Of a stretch of DNA of 64,000 nt, positions 55,274-64,000 are shown piece after piece (position 1 is the stretch's first letter; the number at the start of each line of letters is the position of its first letter). The stretch spans positions 7,557,501-7,621,500 of the forward strand of contig JBBMNZ010000018.1 of assembly GCA_037954325.1 (NCBI GenBank), read 5' to 3'. Both the position numbers and the translations under genes were made by a program. The notes under the pieces are model-generated. The model searched no databases. It had not been told where the DNA came from and saw only the letters and a list, made by a program, of their open reading frames with translations. Source of the DNA: Fistularia commersonii. Lineage: Eukaryota > Chordata > Actinopteri > Syngnathiformes > Fistulariidae.

Positions 55274-55684
55274 CTGGTTTCATCCCCTTACAAATGATCA
55301 GGTCCATGATTCTGGCTAAATTACTGAGGTGCCCAAAATCTCATCCAGCTCATCTAGAAAGTTGCCTGCAGAAGTCTGGTCCCTTGGTAATAACATCTAA
55401 GTAATATGTCATAACAAAGCCCCCAATACTAAGCCTCCTCTTTGCTCATCATGTCAATGGGAACTTCTTATCCCATAAACTTGAACTAAGTGTGTGTATA
55501 TTTGTGTGTCAACTCCCAAAGAAAGACAGTTTGGCATAAACAAGGATAAGGGGATCTTTGCCCTCGTTTGTGGAATGCCAAGATTTAATATCACCAGTCA
55601 GGGTCTCATCATCAGGCATGAGTTCAGAGGGTGTGGCCCTTGTAATGGCTCTTGTGAGATAAGCAGCATTTTCCAGTACACAGA
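55274..55684. other. No gene seen
   Basis: Unassigned sequence between two LINEs. No TSD for the upstream LINE could be identified here. Confidence 0.45.
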
Positions 55685-55727
<43 letters not shown>

Positions 55728-55774
55728 TTCTTCTTCTTCTTCTTCTTCTTCTTCTTCTTCTTCTTCTTCTTCTC
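55685..55774 (-). repeat. (GAA)n expanded 3' tail of RTE
   Basis: About 28 GAA units (TTC on the plus strand) with one interruption, directly after the RTE terminus. In the + copy at 26670-26696 the tail is only ~27 bases. Poly-Glu, -Lys and -Arg frames here are artefacts. Confidence 0.92.
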
Positions 55775-56272
55775 TTTTCGCCACAGTGAGTCAACTTTCT
55801 CCATCTGATCATATTCTCTGTATCCTCCTCTCACACAAACTACCTTCATATCCTCTCTCACTAAGTCCATAAATGTTCTCTTTGGTCTTCCCCAAGACCT
55901 CTTACCTGGCAGATACTATTACAGCATCTGTCTCCCAATATATTCACTATCCCTCCTTTGTACGTATGACTTGTATGACTTAACCATATCAGTCTGGCTT
56001 CTTACATCTAACATGTGCTGTTCCTCTGATAGACTCACTCCTGATCCTATCCATCCCGGTCAATCACAGAGAACCTCAACATCTTATCTCTGCGACCTCT
56101 AGTTCTGCCTCCTGTCTTTTCATCATTGTAACTGATTCTAGGCCATAAAGAATCGCTGGTCTGACCACTGTATTGTACACCTTTCCTTTTATTCTGGCTG
56201 ATAGTCTTCTATCACATGATACCCCTGACACTTTTCTCCACCCATTCTAACCTGCTTAGACCTGTCGTTTCA

Positions 56273-56475
56273 TGTCACGATCTCCTCTCGGCAGCCGAGA
56301 GGAGACACGGCTGGATCAAATTAAGAATCGGCGCCAGCTGCAGCAGCGGCCAACTGCCGCTAATCAAGATCCCTATAAAGGGCAGCGGCATGCTCTGCCT
56401 GGTGCCGGAGGATTGTAGATCCCCAGGACCCCTGTCACGACCGGACCTAGCCGTGGTGCCTGGACTTCCCCTACA
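56273..56475 (+). mobile_element. LTR 3, truncated, within the RTE copy
   Basis: It begins TGTCACGATC and keeps the CGCCAGCTGCAGCAG and AATCAAGATCCCTATAAAGG blocks of LTR 1 and 2 with TATAAA at ~56370-56375, followed by GACCGGACCTAGCCGTGGT as in LTR 1. It breaks off near 56475 without the poly(A) signal or CA end. A perfect hairpin (56282-56304) is present only in this copy. Confidence 0.8.
56282..56304. repeat. 11-bp hairpin in LTR 3
   Basis: CTCCTCTCGGC, spacer A, GCCGAGAGGAG: perfect arms with a one-base spacer, just inside the LTR start. It is absent from LTR 1 and LTR 2 at the same position. Confidence 0.9.
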
Positions 56476-57779
56476 GTACCAGAGCTTCTCTCTTGGTACC
56501 CTGTCATATACTTTTTCTAGGTCTACAAAAAAAAACAATGCAGCTCCCTCTGGCCTTCTCTGTACTTCTCTATTAGCATTCTCAGTACAATTACTGCATC
56601 TGTAGTACTCTTTCTAGGCATGAAGCCATGCTGCTGTTCTCAAATGCTGACTTCTGCTGTCAGTCTAGTTTCCTCTACCCTTTCCCATAACTTCATTGTA
56701 TGGCTCATCAATTTTATCCATCTATAGTTGTAGCAATTCTGCACATCCCTCTTAATCTAACAAATGGGCGCCAATACACCTCTTCTACATTCCTCAGGCA
56801 TCTTCTCACTATCTAAGATCCTTTTGAATAATCTAGTCTGAAACTGTACCGCAGCCTCTACTAGACACATCAACACCTCCATAGGTATATCATCAGGACC
56901 AAATGCACTCTTCATCCTCTTCAATGCTTTCCTCCCTTCACTTTTCCTAATCTCTGCTAATTTGTGGTCTACAATAATCTCCTCTTCCAGCCCTGCCTCT
57001 CTTTCTTTTTCCACATTCATCAGCTCTTCAAAGTACTTGCTCCATCTTCCCATCACTCTTCTAGCATCTGTCAATACATTTCCCTCTCTCCTCTTAATCT
57101 CCTGGACCTGTCGTATAGCCACTCCATCTTTATCTCTCTGTTTCGCCAACCTTTATACATCATTCTTTCCCTCCTTACTGTCCAAGCGGGCATACAAGTC
57201 ATTTAAACGCACATTTTTTTTTTTTTGCATTTGCTACCTCTATCTTCACCTTACATTGTATCACCCTTTACTCCTGTCTGTTCTCTTCAATCCTCTCAGT
57301 ATCCCACTTCTGTTTTGCTAGCCGCTTTCTCTGTATATAGTCCTGCTCTTATTCCACCACTAATTCTCCTTATCTACTTTCCTTCCGAATGACACACCAA
57401 ATACTCTCCAACTTGCTTGCCCGATAACATTAGCTGTTTTTGTTCAATCATCTGGAAGCTCTCCCTGACCACCCAAACCCTTCTCAACTCCTCCCTGAAA
57501 ACCATACAACACTCCTCCTTTTTCAGCTTCCACCACTTTGTCCTCTGCTCTCTCTTTCTCTTCTTGATCTTCCTTGTAACCAGAGTCATCTTACAAACCA
57601 CCATCCTGTGCTGTTGGGCTACACTCTCACCTACAATTACTTTGCAGTCACTGATCTCTTTCAGGTTACCTCATCTATACAAGATGGAGTCTACCTGTGT
57701 GCTCCCACCTCCACTCTTATAAGTTACCCTATGTTCCTGTTTTTTTTCTGGAAAAAGGTGTTCACTGATAGCAGTTCAC

Positions 57780-58427
57780 TTATTCCATCCTTTTTGCAAA
57801 ATCTACCACCATCTGTCCCTCTGCATTCCTATCCTGCATACCAAATCTGCCCATCACCTCTTCTTCCCCTCTATTGCCTTCACCAACATGTCCATTGAAG
57901 TCTGCACCAATTACCACTCTCTCATATCTGGGAATATTCTGCATAACTTCATCTAGCTCATTCCAGAACTTCTCCTTCTCTTCAAATTCACATCCCATCT
58001 GCGGGGCATAGCCACTAACAACGTTGAGTATCACACCTTCAATTTCCAGTTTCAGACTCATAATTCTGTCTGACATTCTTTTCACCTCCAGAATGTTCCT
58101 GACAAACTCCTCCTTCAAAGTAGCTCCTCCTCCTTTTCTCTTCTTGTCAGTAGCATAATAGCTCAACTTAAAGCCTGCTCCTAAGCTTCTAGCCGTACTA
58201 CCTTTCCACCTGGTCTCCTGGACACACAGTATATCCACTTTCCTTCTCTGCATCATGTCAACCAACTCTCTACCTTTTCTAGTCCCGATATTCAAAGTCC
58301 CTACTCTCAGTCCCAGACCCTTGCCTTTCCTCGAGTTTGCCAGTAGATAAAGATGCAATGCAATTTTCAAGTTCATCATTAACACTGAAAGAACCAACTC
58401 CCCTTCAACACTATAAACTAGCCACAT
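57780..58427 (-). pseudogene. RTE endonuclease domain, open for 215 codons
   Basis: LRVGTLNIGTRKGRELVDMM, LCVQETRWKGSTARSLGAGF, GGGATLKEEFVRNILEVKRM, VVSGYAPQMGCEFEEKEKFW and VVIGADFNGHVGEG: an AP-type endonuclease with the metal-binding Glu (QET), Asn-Ile start and GADFNG catalytic block. It lacks the two stops that break the equivalent part at 24020 and 24431, so this copy's endonuclease is better preserved; its 5' leader is foreign sequence. Confidence 0.8.
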
Positions 58428-58559
58428 CTACTTGCTAAACTCTGATCATTTTTCTGTTAAACTTACAATAGAACATTGTTTAGGTTTATACCTCAGTTCA
58501 TTCCTCATATTGTTCTCATGACAAACTAAAAAAAGGCAAATAAAGTATGTTCTTTTCCT

Positions 58560-59040
58560 CTCAGTTGCCCCCTTAAGGGCTCCGAACAGCAAATCGACTC
58601 CTCCATCTAACCCTATCCTCCATATAATCTATTCTCACAACAACAAAATTCATGTCCTCCATCATTACATCCATAAATCTTCTCTTTTGTCTTTCTCTGG
58701 GACCTCCTGGCTGGTTGTTCTAACGTCAGCATCCTTCCACTAATAAACAATAGACACTATCTCTCCTCTCTTCATGACCAATCGATATTAGTTTGGCCTC
58801 TCTGACCTTACCTAGTAAGTAACCTAATTTTGCACTGGTACCCTGTAGGTTATCTGCACCAATGGTGGCCCTTTTTAACCTGTGCCTCAACTGATCTGAT
58901 GTAAAAGCCATATCCTATTCAACTTGTATGTGTAGTTTGGACACAAGTTTTATATTGGCTACCCTTTTTGACGCAACCCTCTTCATTTTTCTGAGCTTGG
59001 GACAACTCAGAAAGACATTGGCTTGTCCCCCCCATGCATT
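58560..59040 (-). mobile_element. RTE-like deletion derivative
   Basis: The left part (CATTACATCCATAAATCTTC, TTTCTCTGGGACCTCCTGG) mirrors the RTE 3' coding end. It passes near 58800 into plus-strand GTACCCTGTAGGTTATC and GACGCAACCCTCTTCATTT, which mirrors the RTE 5' leader. So both ends of an RTE are joined with ~2.5 kb missing. Confidence 0.65.
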
Positions 59041-59509
59041 GCCACACATATTTTTTTCTATTATATCTATTTCCACCTGATGTACAGTTGATATTAATTC
59101 TTATTTGGTTTTTGTGATCAAATCACTCTTAATGTTTGATTTAGTCAGGTGATGAGGTGTCGGATGGGGGGGTAGCCTCATTGTTTATGAAATATTGGGT
59201 TAGTGACCCCTCTGAAAGCCCAGAAAAGCATGAAGGACTTAAGTGTGGTCTCCTGGTCCAGACTCTGGATTGACAAGGTTTTGGTTCAGAGACAAAATTA
59301 GTAAATTTTTAGATATCAGATGCTCCATCAAAAGTGGGATGAATATCATCTCTCCTGACCAGGCCAGTCAGTAGCTCAAAACCAGCAATTAAAAAAAAGA
59401 CATGTAGCAGAACATATAGTGACCAGTCAAATTAGGCCGGGTTCCAGATGAAAAAAACTACACATCTGGTGTAGACTAATGTATGAAAATTAAATGATTT
59501 AAGAGAGAT

Positions 59510-60030
59510 TTTTTAGGATTGGTTAGGTCTGGACCCAAAAGCAGACAGACACCAGGGACTTGGGAAATAAGTGTAGCTTTATTTATGGAGGTCGGTGGTG
59601 GGGGGCAAGTCAAGCTGAGGAAATTCTGAAACCCAGACCGAGAGGGAGACCTTGTGGCAGGGTCAAAACCTCAGGCCAAAGGGGAGGCTGGAAAACAGGA
59701 CCTCTGGAGACAAATGACACATAGTGAGGAATGGACACAAACTGATATTCAAACCAGAGATGCCTGGAACCCACATTAATTGATATAGTTAGTTGATATT
59801 AGTTGAAATGTTGGTTCAAACAAAGATGAGAAGCTTAGGAGCATGTGTCCACCATCAGCTTCTCAGCCACACCCGCCCTCTGTGAAAGAAAGCACAGGAG
59901 GGAAAACCCCCCAAGCAACAGTCTCAGACAAGGATAGGGAACAGGTGTGCCACGATCAGCTTCTCAGCCACACCTGGCTCCTGTGAAAGAAAGCACAGGG
60001 AAAACACAAAGTAACAGTCTTTAATCACCA
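59510..60030 (-). mobile_element. Unnamed fish repeat with an internal duplication
   Basis: The segment looks like a dispersed repeat (ACCCAAAAGCAGACAGACAC, GCTTTATTTATGGAGG, AGATGCCTGGAACCCAC). The reverse strand has an AATAAA-like signal in TAAATAAAGC near 59575, which suggests an LTR or similar on the minus strand. Inside is a direct duplication: CATCAGCTTCTCAGCCACAC near 59854 and GATCAGCTTCTCAGCCACAC near 59954. Class uncertain. Confidence 0.4.
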
Positions 60031-63000
60031 GAAGATAAATATAACAAAAGCAGAATGTAAGGTGTAGTAAATAAAAAGGTTTGAAGTTTAGCGTAAATAG
60101 GGGGATGGACAAAGAAACAGATGCTGAGAATCAGTTTGAATACATGAGTAAAAATGCTTACAGCATGCTGACTTAATCGCAGGGTGGGTTGTATCGTTTT
60201 AGAGTTATATATACACGCCTTCATCAAGTCTGTTATTGCAGAGTTGTAGATTTTTGGACTGAAATATTAATATGAGATGAAAATAAAATGTGACAATTGA
60301 CCTGACATTTCTGAATTAACATTTTGGTGACAGGATCAATCGCATATAAAATTAGAGTGAAATGATGCAGAATTACGATAGAATCATCATCCATACAAAA
60401 TTTTATGAAGACTACAATTAATAGGTGAGCAAACTTACATGAATTAAAACTAAAGGAACCTGAAAACCTAACTGATAAGTTATGGGGTGAAGAAATGTCA
60501 ATACTGTTAAGTTACAACAGTATTCTGAGTACCAAGCTGTAAGGGGAAGTTGCTTTTCTAGTTTTGGTATTGGACTCAGTTATCCAGTTAATGCTTTGCA
60601 GGGCTTCATCGCAAGGCTTAATTCAATAGTGCATTATTCTGCAGCACATGTTGAAACATTGTGAGCACAGGATCTGCTGTTCATTGTTAGAAAATTGTAA
60701 CAAATACATAGCAACCAATACACAAATGTAATATACATTAAAAGGACTCCAACCTTCAGCCATCCATTCATTCATTCACATAAACCATCCATTTATTATT
60801 TTCTTAAACATTTTAACAAGTATTGATGCCTAAAGACAAAATATTTGGCTGGTGTATAACTTACAGAAGAGGCTTAGCTTTACCATCATAAGACCTACCT
60901 AACTTATCTTAGCTGTTCCTTACTAATATCCTGAAGTTGTCGACTGCTGCTGCTTCTCCTACAGTATTTTCAGATACCCTTGCCTTTGTTTCCCTATAGC
61001 TTGCAAAACTATCAATGCAAATTTATCATGCAAATAATGCTCTTTAGTCTTTTGCTTACTCATCCCCATGAAGCCCAGGCTTCTTCCCTGGCAATTATGG
61101 ACTTAACTGCATCTCGCTGATGGAACATCAGCGAGTGCCATTGTGCATTCCAGAGAGTTCAAGACGGGAGAGACAAGTGATTGCGCCCGTAGAGGTAGTG
61201 CCCTCCCAAAAAAAGTTGTTCAGAAGTTGTTACAAGAAAAAAGAGGACTAGGACGGTTGGAGGTGCCATTTGCTGAACCCGGGGAGTGTTGAGTTGCCCT
61301 TTTCTGCTCGGCAGAGGATTAATTGTGAATTTTGATATAAAAATCATTGAGTAACACAGGGCAGGCTCTTTACCCCCTGCTCAAGCATCATACCAGCTGA
61401 GCGATGGATGATTTGTTGTTATTTGTTGTTTTTTCTGTAATTATATTTATAATATAACTATATATATATATATATATATATATAACTACCTTCATATATA
61501 TATTTATTTATTTGTATCTGTTGCCAACTAAATACTAAACATGTGGTGTCAACATTCTGAGCTCCATCAAAAATTTTAAATCTAGGACACAACCCCATCA
61601 ATTATCAGAATTTAGTTTGCCTACCATTTTACCAAAAGTTATGAAATATACATTGTTTTTATACTATGTATACACACACACCACTAAACACACAAAAAGC
61701 ATTTTTTTACCCTCTTAATTTGCTGATGAAAAAAACAAAATCTTCACTTAATATCCACATGTTAATTTATTTCTAAATTAGTATGTTAATGCTCACTTTC
61801 ACAAATCTTTTTTCTCTAAATTAGATTGAGCAGCACTGTTTAATGGCTTACATTACATAAACTGATTGAACAATGCTTTTTGTATCTTGCATAATGTTGA
61901 TTTTCTCTCAGTAAATACTTTATAAATTGGCCTTTTGAATGACTTAATCATTTCTAAGTTGACCACTCCTCTTAAACTCCTCTTCACCGAATACGAATGG
62001 GGAGTTTTGTTAAAAACTCGTATATTTTGTTATATGATGACATGTTATGATGGTGGTTTTGACTGTGCAGAGTTTGGAGGACACACTTGATGTATGGTAC
62101 TACCTTAGTTTATATGATATGTGAAATACAGGAAATGCACAAAGAAATAAAAAAAAAGAAAAAACAAGATAAAAAAAACAAAGATGAATGAAAGGGAAAG
62201 TGACAAGTCAGTGCCAAATCATAAGTCAGTACATCATATGGGAGAGAGATATTTTAGATTCTTTCCAACTGTAAATGTATATCTTCATCCATTCTGAGTT
62301 ATCTGTGTCATATTACTCAAGACAAACAATCTTTCATCTTTAGCTTTGTTTTAAAGAGCCAGTCATTTAGAGATCTCACTGTATCCAGTTGTCTAAGAGC
62401 TATTAAGTGCAATATTATTAGTTGAGTGGTGGCAAAAGCAAGCTTTAACGTTGGTGCTTCCATCCTGTGACATGTCAACTGTGTTCAAAACTTCAAACAA
62501 GACAATAGAATAACAAACAAATATGGCAATTTCAAAAAAGATTACAATTTATTAAATGTTTTGCAGACACAATAAACATTATAATAAGTGCGTATATATA
62601 GGCACATATATATATATAAAACCCTTGTGCGGTCATAACTTCCTGCATATAGTGGTGGTCTTGAGGGTACAGAAGTAAAGCAGTTCAGTTGGATTGTCGA
62701 TCCCAAATCTTTTTTTTTGCATTGAGAAACAACTTATTCCTCACACAGTAAAGTAAATGCCTGAGTTTTTCCCTCTCACAGTGTAGAAATACTGAATTTA
62801 ATTTCAACATGCCAGTTTTATTGTTCCTCCTGATTTGAAAAAAAATGGGCTTTGACCTGTTGGGAAACCTGATAGTTGCACTCTTAGCTTCAGTAAGAAC
62901 TGAGAGTACTGTAATCTGCAGCAACTTTATAGTCTCTGGTTGGAATCCCCTCTAAACAATGCCTTAGAGGATTTTTATTTTCATTTGTAGCAATTTGAAC

Positions 63001-63545
63001 TTGTGTCTGATCCTGCCGCTGAACGACAAAGATATAGATTTATCTGAGAGCAATCAGTAGAACCCATCTCAATTTCTTCCTCACTCGATGTACACGTGTT
63101 TTGTCTGTGAATCATTCAAGTGTGGGGTTGAGGAAATGTGATCCAACACCTGCATGTGAGATGAAACAGCATCACAAAATCTCAATGTCTGTGAGTGTGT
63201 GTTCTATCTGTGAATGAGTTGTAGGGTCGTGGATAGGTGACGCACCACTACAATCAAACAGCAGCACAGAATTTCAGTGACTCTCTTTCTTTGTACATGT
63301 ATTTTGTGTCTGTGTGTCTGTGTAATTTTAAATGGTGTATGCATTATTTTGAATGTGATATTGACTGTTAGTGTATTGCTTTGAAGGAAAAAAAAAAAAA
63401 AAAAACTTTTTCTATTGGTGGGATCAGTTTAGGAAAATTATCAAATTAGTTATCAAATTTGAAAAACAAAATTGTTACTTTTTTTTCTGTCCTTAAACAT
63501 GCCAAAGTGACAAGTGGTATCGGTTTTTGTCACATTTGGGGGGGG
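60031..63545. other. Longest stretch without recognised elements
   Basis: AT-rich. It holds a (TA)n at 61459-61484 and a short AT repeat near 62605-62618 but no transposon terminus and no persuasive exon. 62940-63330 is TG/CT-rich with a few balanced blocks. If host regulatory sequence survives in this window, this is the likeliest place, but nothing proves it. Confidence 0.45.
61459..61484. repeat. (TA)13 microsatellite
   Basis: Uninterrupted TA dinucleotides in an AT-rich context. Confidence 0.95.
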
Positions 63546-63549
63546 GGGT

Positions 63550-63895
63550 TGAAGACTCAAGTGCAAGACAAGACTCCTTTAGAGTTCAAAAACAAATTTA
63601 CTTAGGGGAAGCAGGTGAACAGTTCCTGGACTCGCCTGTTTAAGAACAGGTGAGGTCAGGAATGGAGGGCGAGGCAGCGCTGGGAACTCAAAGAGGCAAG
63701 ATTTCAACTAGGTGACAGGGCAGGACAGTAATGATATGGAATGTCACTTCCCATGCAGGGCTGGAGCCTGAGCTTGTGTGCAGGGTCAAGGGGTTCAAGT
63801 TACATGTAGTTGGTCTCGCTCTGATGCACAGCTTTGGCCCCAAAACTAGCCTCCTTCAGAACACCAACAGGTGTGGGTATACTTAAGGCTCCCTG
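63550..63895 (-). mobile_element. Possible LTR-like repeat
   Basis: The plus strand begins after a G9 run and contains AACAAATTTACTTAGGGGAA and AACACCAACAGGTGTGGGTA, TACTTAAGG. The minus strand therefore has a CTTAAGTATACCC TATA-like block near 63880. The layout resembles non-autonomous fish LTR repeats. No ends or TSD were found. Confidence 0.3.
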
Positions 63896-63896
63896 G

Positions 63897-64000
63897 AATA
63901 CAGAATAGACTATTATTTAGCAGATGGTTTAATCCAAAGCGACTTACAGAGATGCCAGGGATTGAACCAAGGACCTCACACATGCAAAGCATGAGCACTA
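63897..64000 (-). mobile_element. tRNA-derived SINE, cut by the window edge
   Basis: On the minus strand GGTTCAATCCC is a Pol III B box (positions 63962-63972), preceded by TGTGAGGTCCTT. It is followed by TCTGTAAGTCGCTTTGGATT and CATCTGCTAAATAA, the L2-type 3' tail also seen at 14440-14552. The A box should lie beyond 64000. Confidence 0.68.

Larger units (their letters stand above)
55685..58430 (-). mobile_element. RTE copy, 5' truncated, interrupted by an LTR
   Basis: Reverse-strand copy of the element at 23522-26696. From right to left: endonuclease (57780-58427), linker, RT entry (56757-57149, KQRDKDGVAIRQVQEIKR), motif A near 56500, then after the LTR the C-terminal part (55800-56250), ending in the (GAA)n tail at 55685-55774. 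The stretch equivalent to about 25690-26165, with the catalytic FADD, is missing where the LTR sits. It starts near 58430 without a 5' UTR. Confidence 0.85.

Noticed and set aside
55509..55870. Poly-Glu, poly-Lys and poly-Arg proteins
   Set aside because: These are translations of the GAA tail of an RTE copy.
62685..62924. 79-codon minus-strand frame as host exon
   Set aside because: No domain, no splice sites of note and AT-rich context; cannot be supported.

Overview
This window looks like teleost fish nuclear DNA from a transposon-rich intergenic or intronic region. I could not recognise a single exon of a host gene. The evidence for a fish is the mixture of elements: ZBED-, ZMYM- and GTF2IRD2-like hAT transposons, pogo elements with the ACCGTATTTT terminus, Tc1 elements, an RTE retrotransposon ending in (GAA)n, Rex1/L2-like and Tx1/L1-like LINEs, Ty3/gypsy remnants, and solo LTRs. 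The sequence alone does not give the species. Family names come from protein and terminal motifs I recognised, not from a database search.

Layout. 1-5.9 kb is a nest of DNA transposons: hAT copy A (its 5' end lies off the window) carries a ZMYM-type hAT with a perfect 8-bp target-site duplication (TSD). It is followed by a third hAT split by a pogo element. 5.9-18.5 kb holds LINE and Tc1 fragments, a solo LTR at 9165-9861 with a 5-bp TSD, and a 3' L1/Tx1 fragment with a 14-bp TSD. 18.5-23 kb has an Rex1-like reverse transcriptase (RT) fragment, a GTF2IRD2-like hAT and hAT copy B, which is inverted relative to copy A and keeps its BED-finger exon and intron. 23.5-26.7 kb is a near full-length RTE element inserted into an older LINE with a 16-bp TSD (one mismatch). 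27.4-30.6 kb contains Ty3/gypsy pol and gag remnants in opposite orientations. 33-35.5 kb has a Tc1 3' half, a second pogo element and a LINE fragment. 37.9-49 kb is a chain of LINE fragments with a large AT-rich inverted microsatellite, a second solo LTR (41589-42422) full of minisatellites, and an L1 ORF1 with an inverted segment. 50541-53224 is a complete hAT with an 8-bp TSD. 53481-55259 holds the only long uninterrupted coding region, a 592-residue non-LTR reverse transcriptase. 55.7-59 kb is another RTE copy and a deletion derivative, interrupted by a third LTR copy. 60-63.5 kb is nearly free of recognisable elements, and a tRNA-derived SINE runs off the right edge.

No operon or pathway exists here; the units are independent mobile elements, nearly all dead. 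The layers give a relative order of insertion: the old LINE before RTE, hAT copy A before the ZMYM hAT, L1 ORF1 before the 44.5 kb hAT, and RTE before the third LTR. The least ordinary material is the LTR family that keeps a fixed promoter core while its body turns over as GC-rich tandem repeats, a set of perfect short hairpins (one covering a splice donor), and the single intact reverse transcriptase. I did not find a convincing new biological system.
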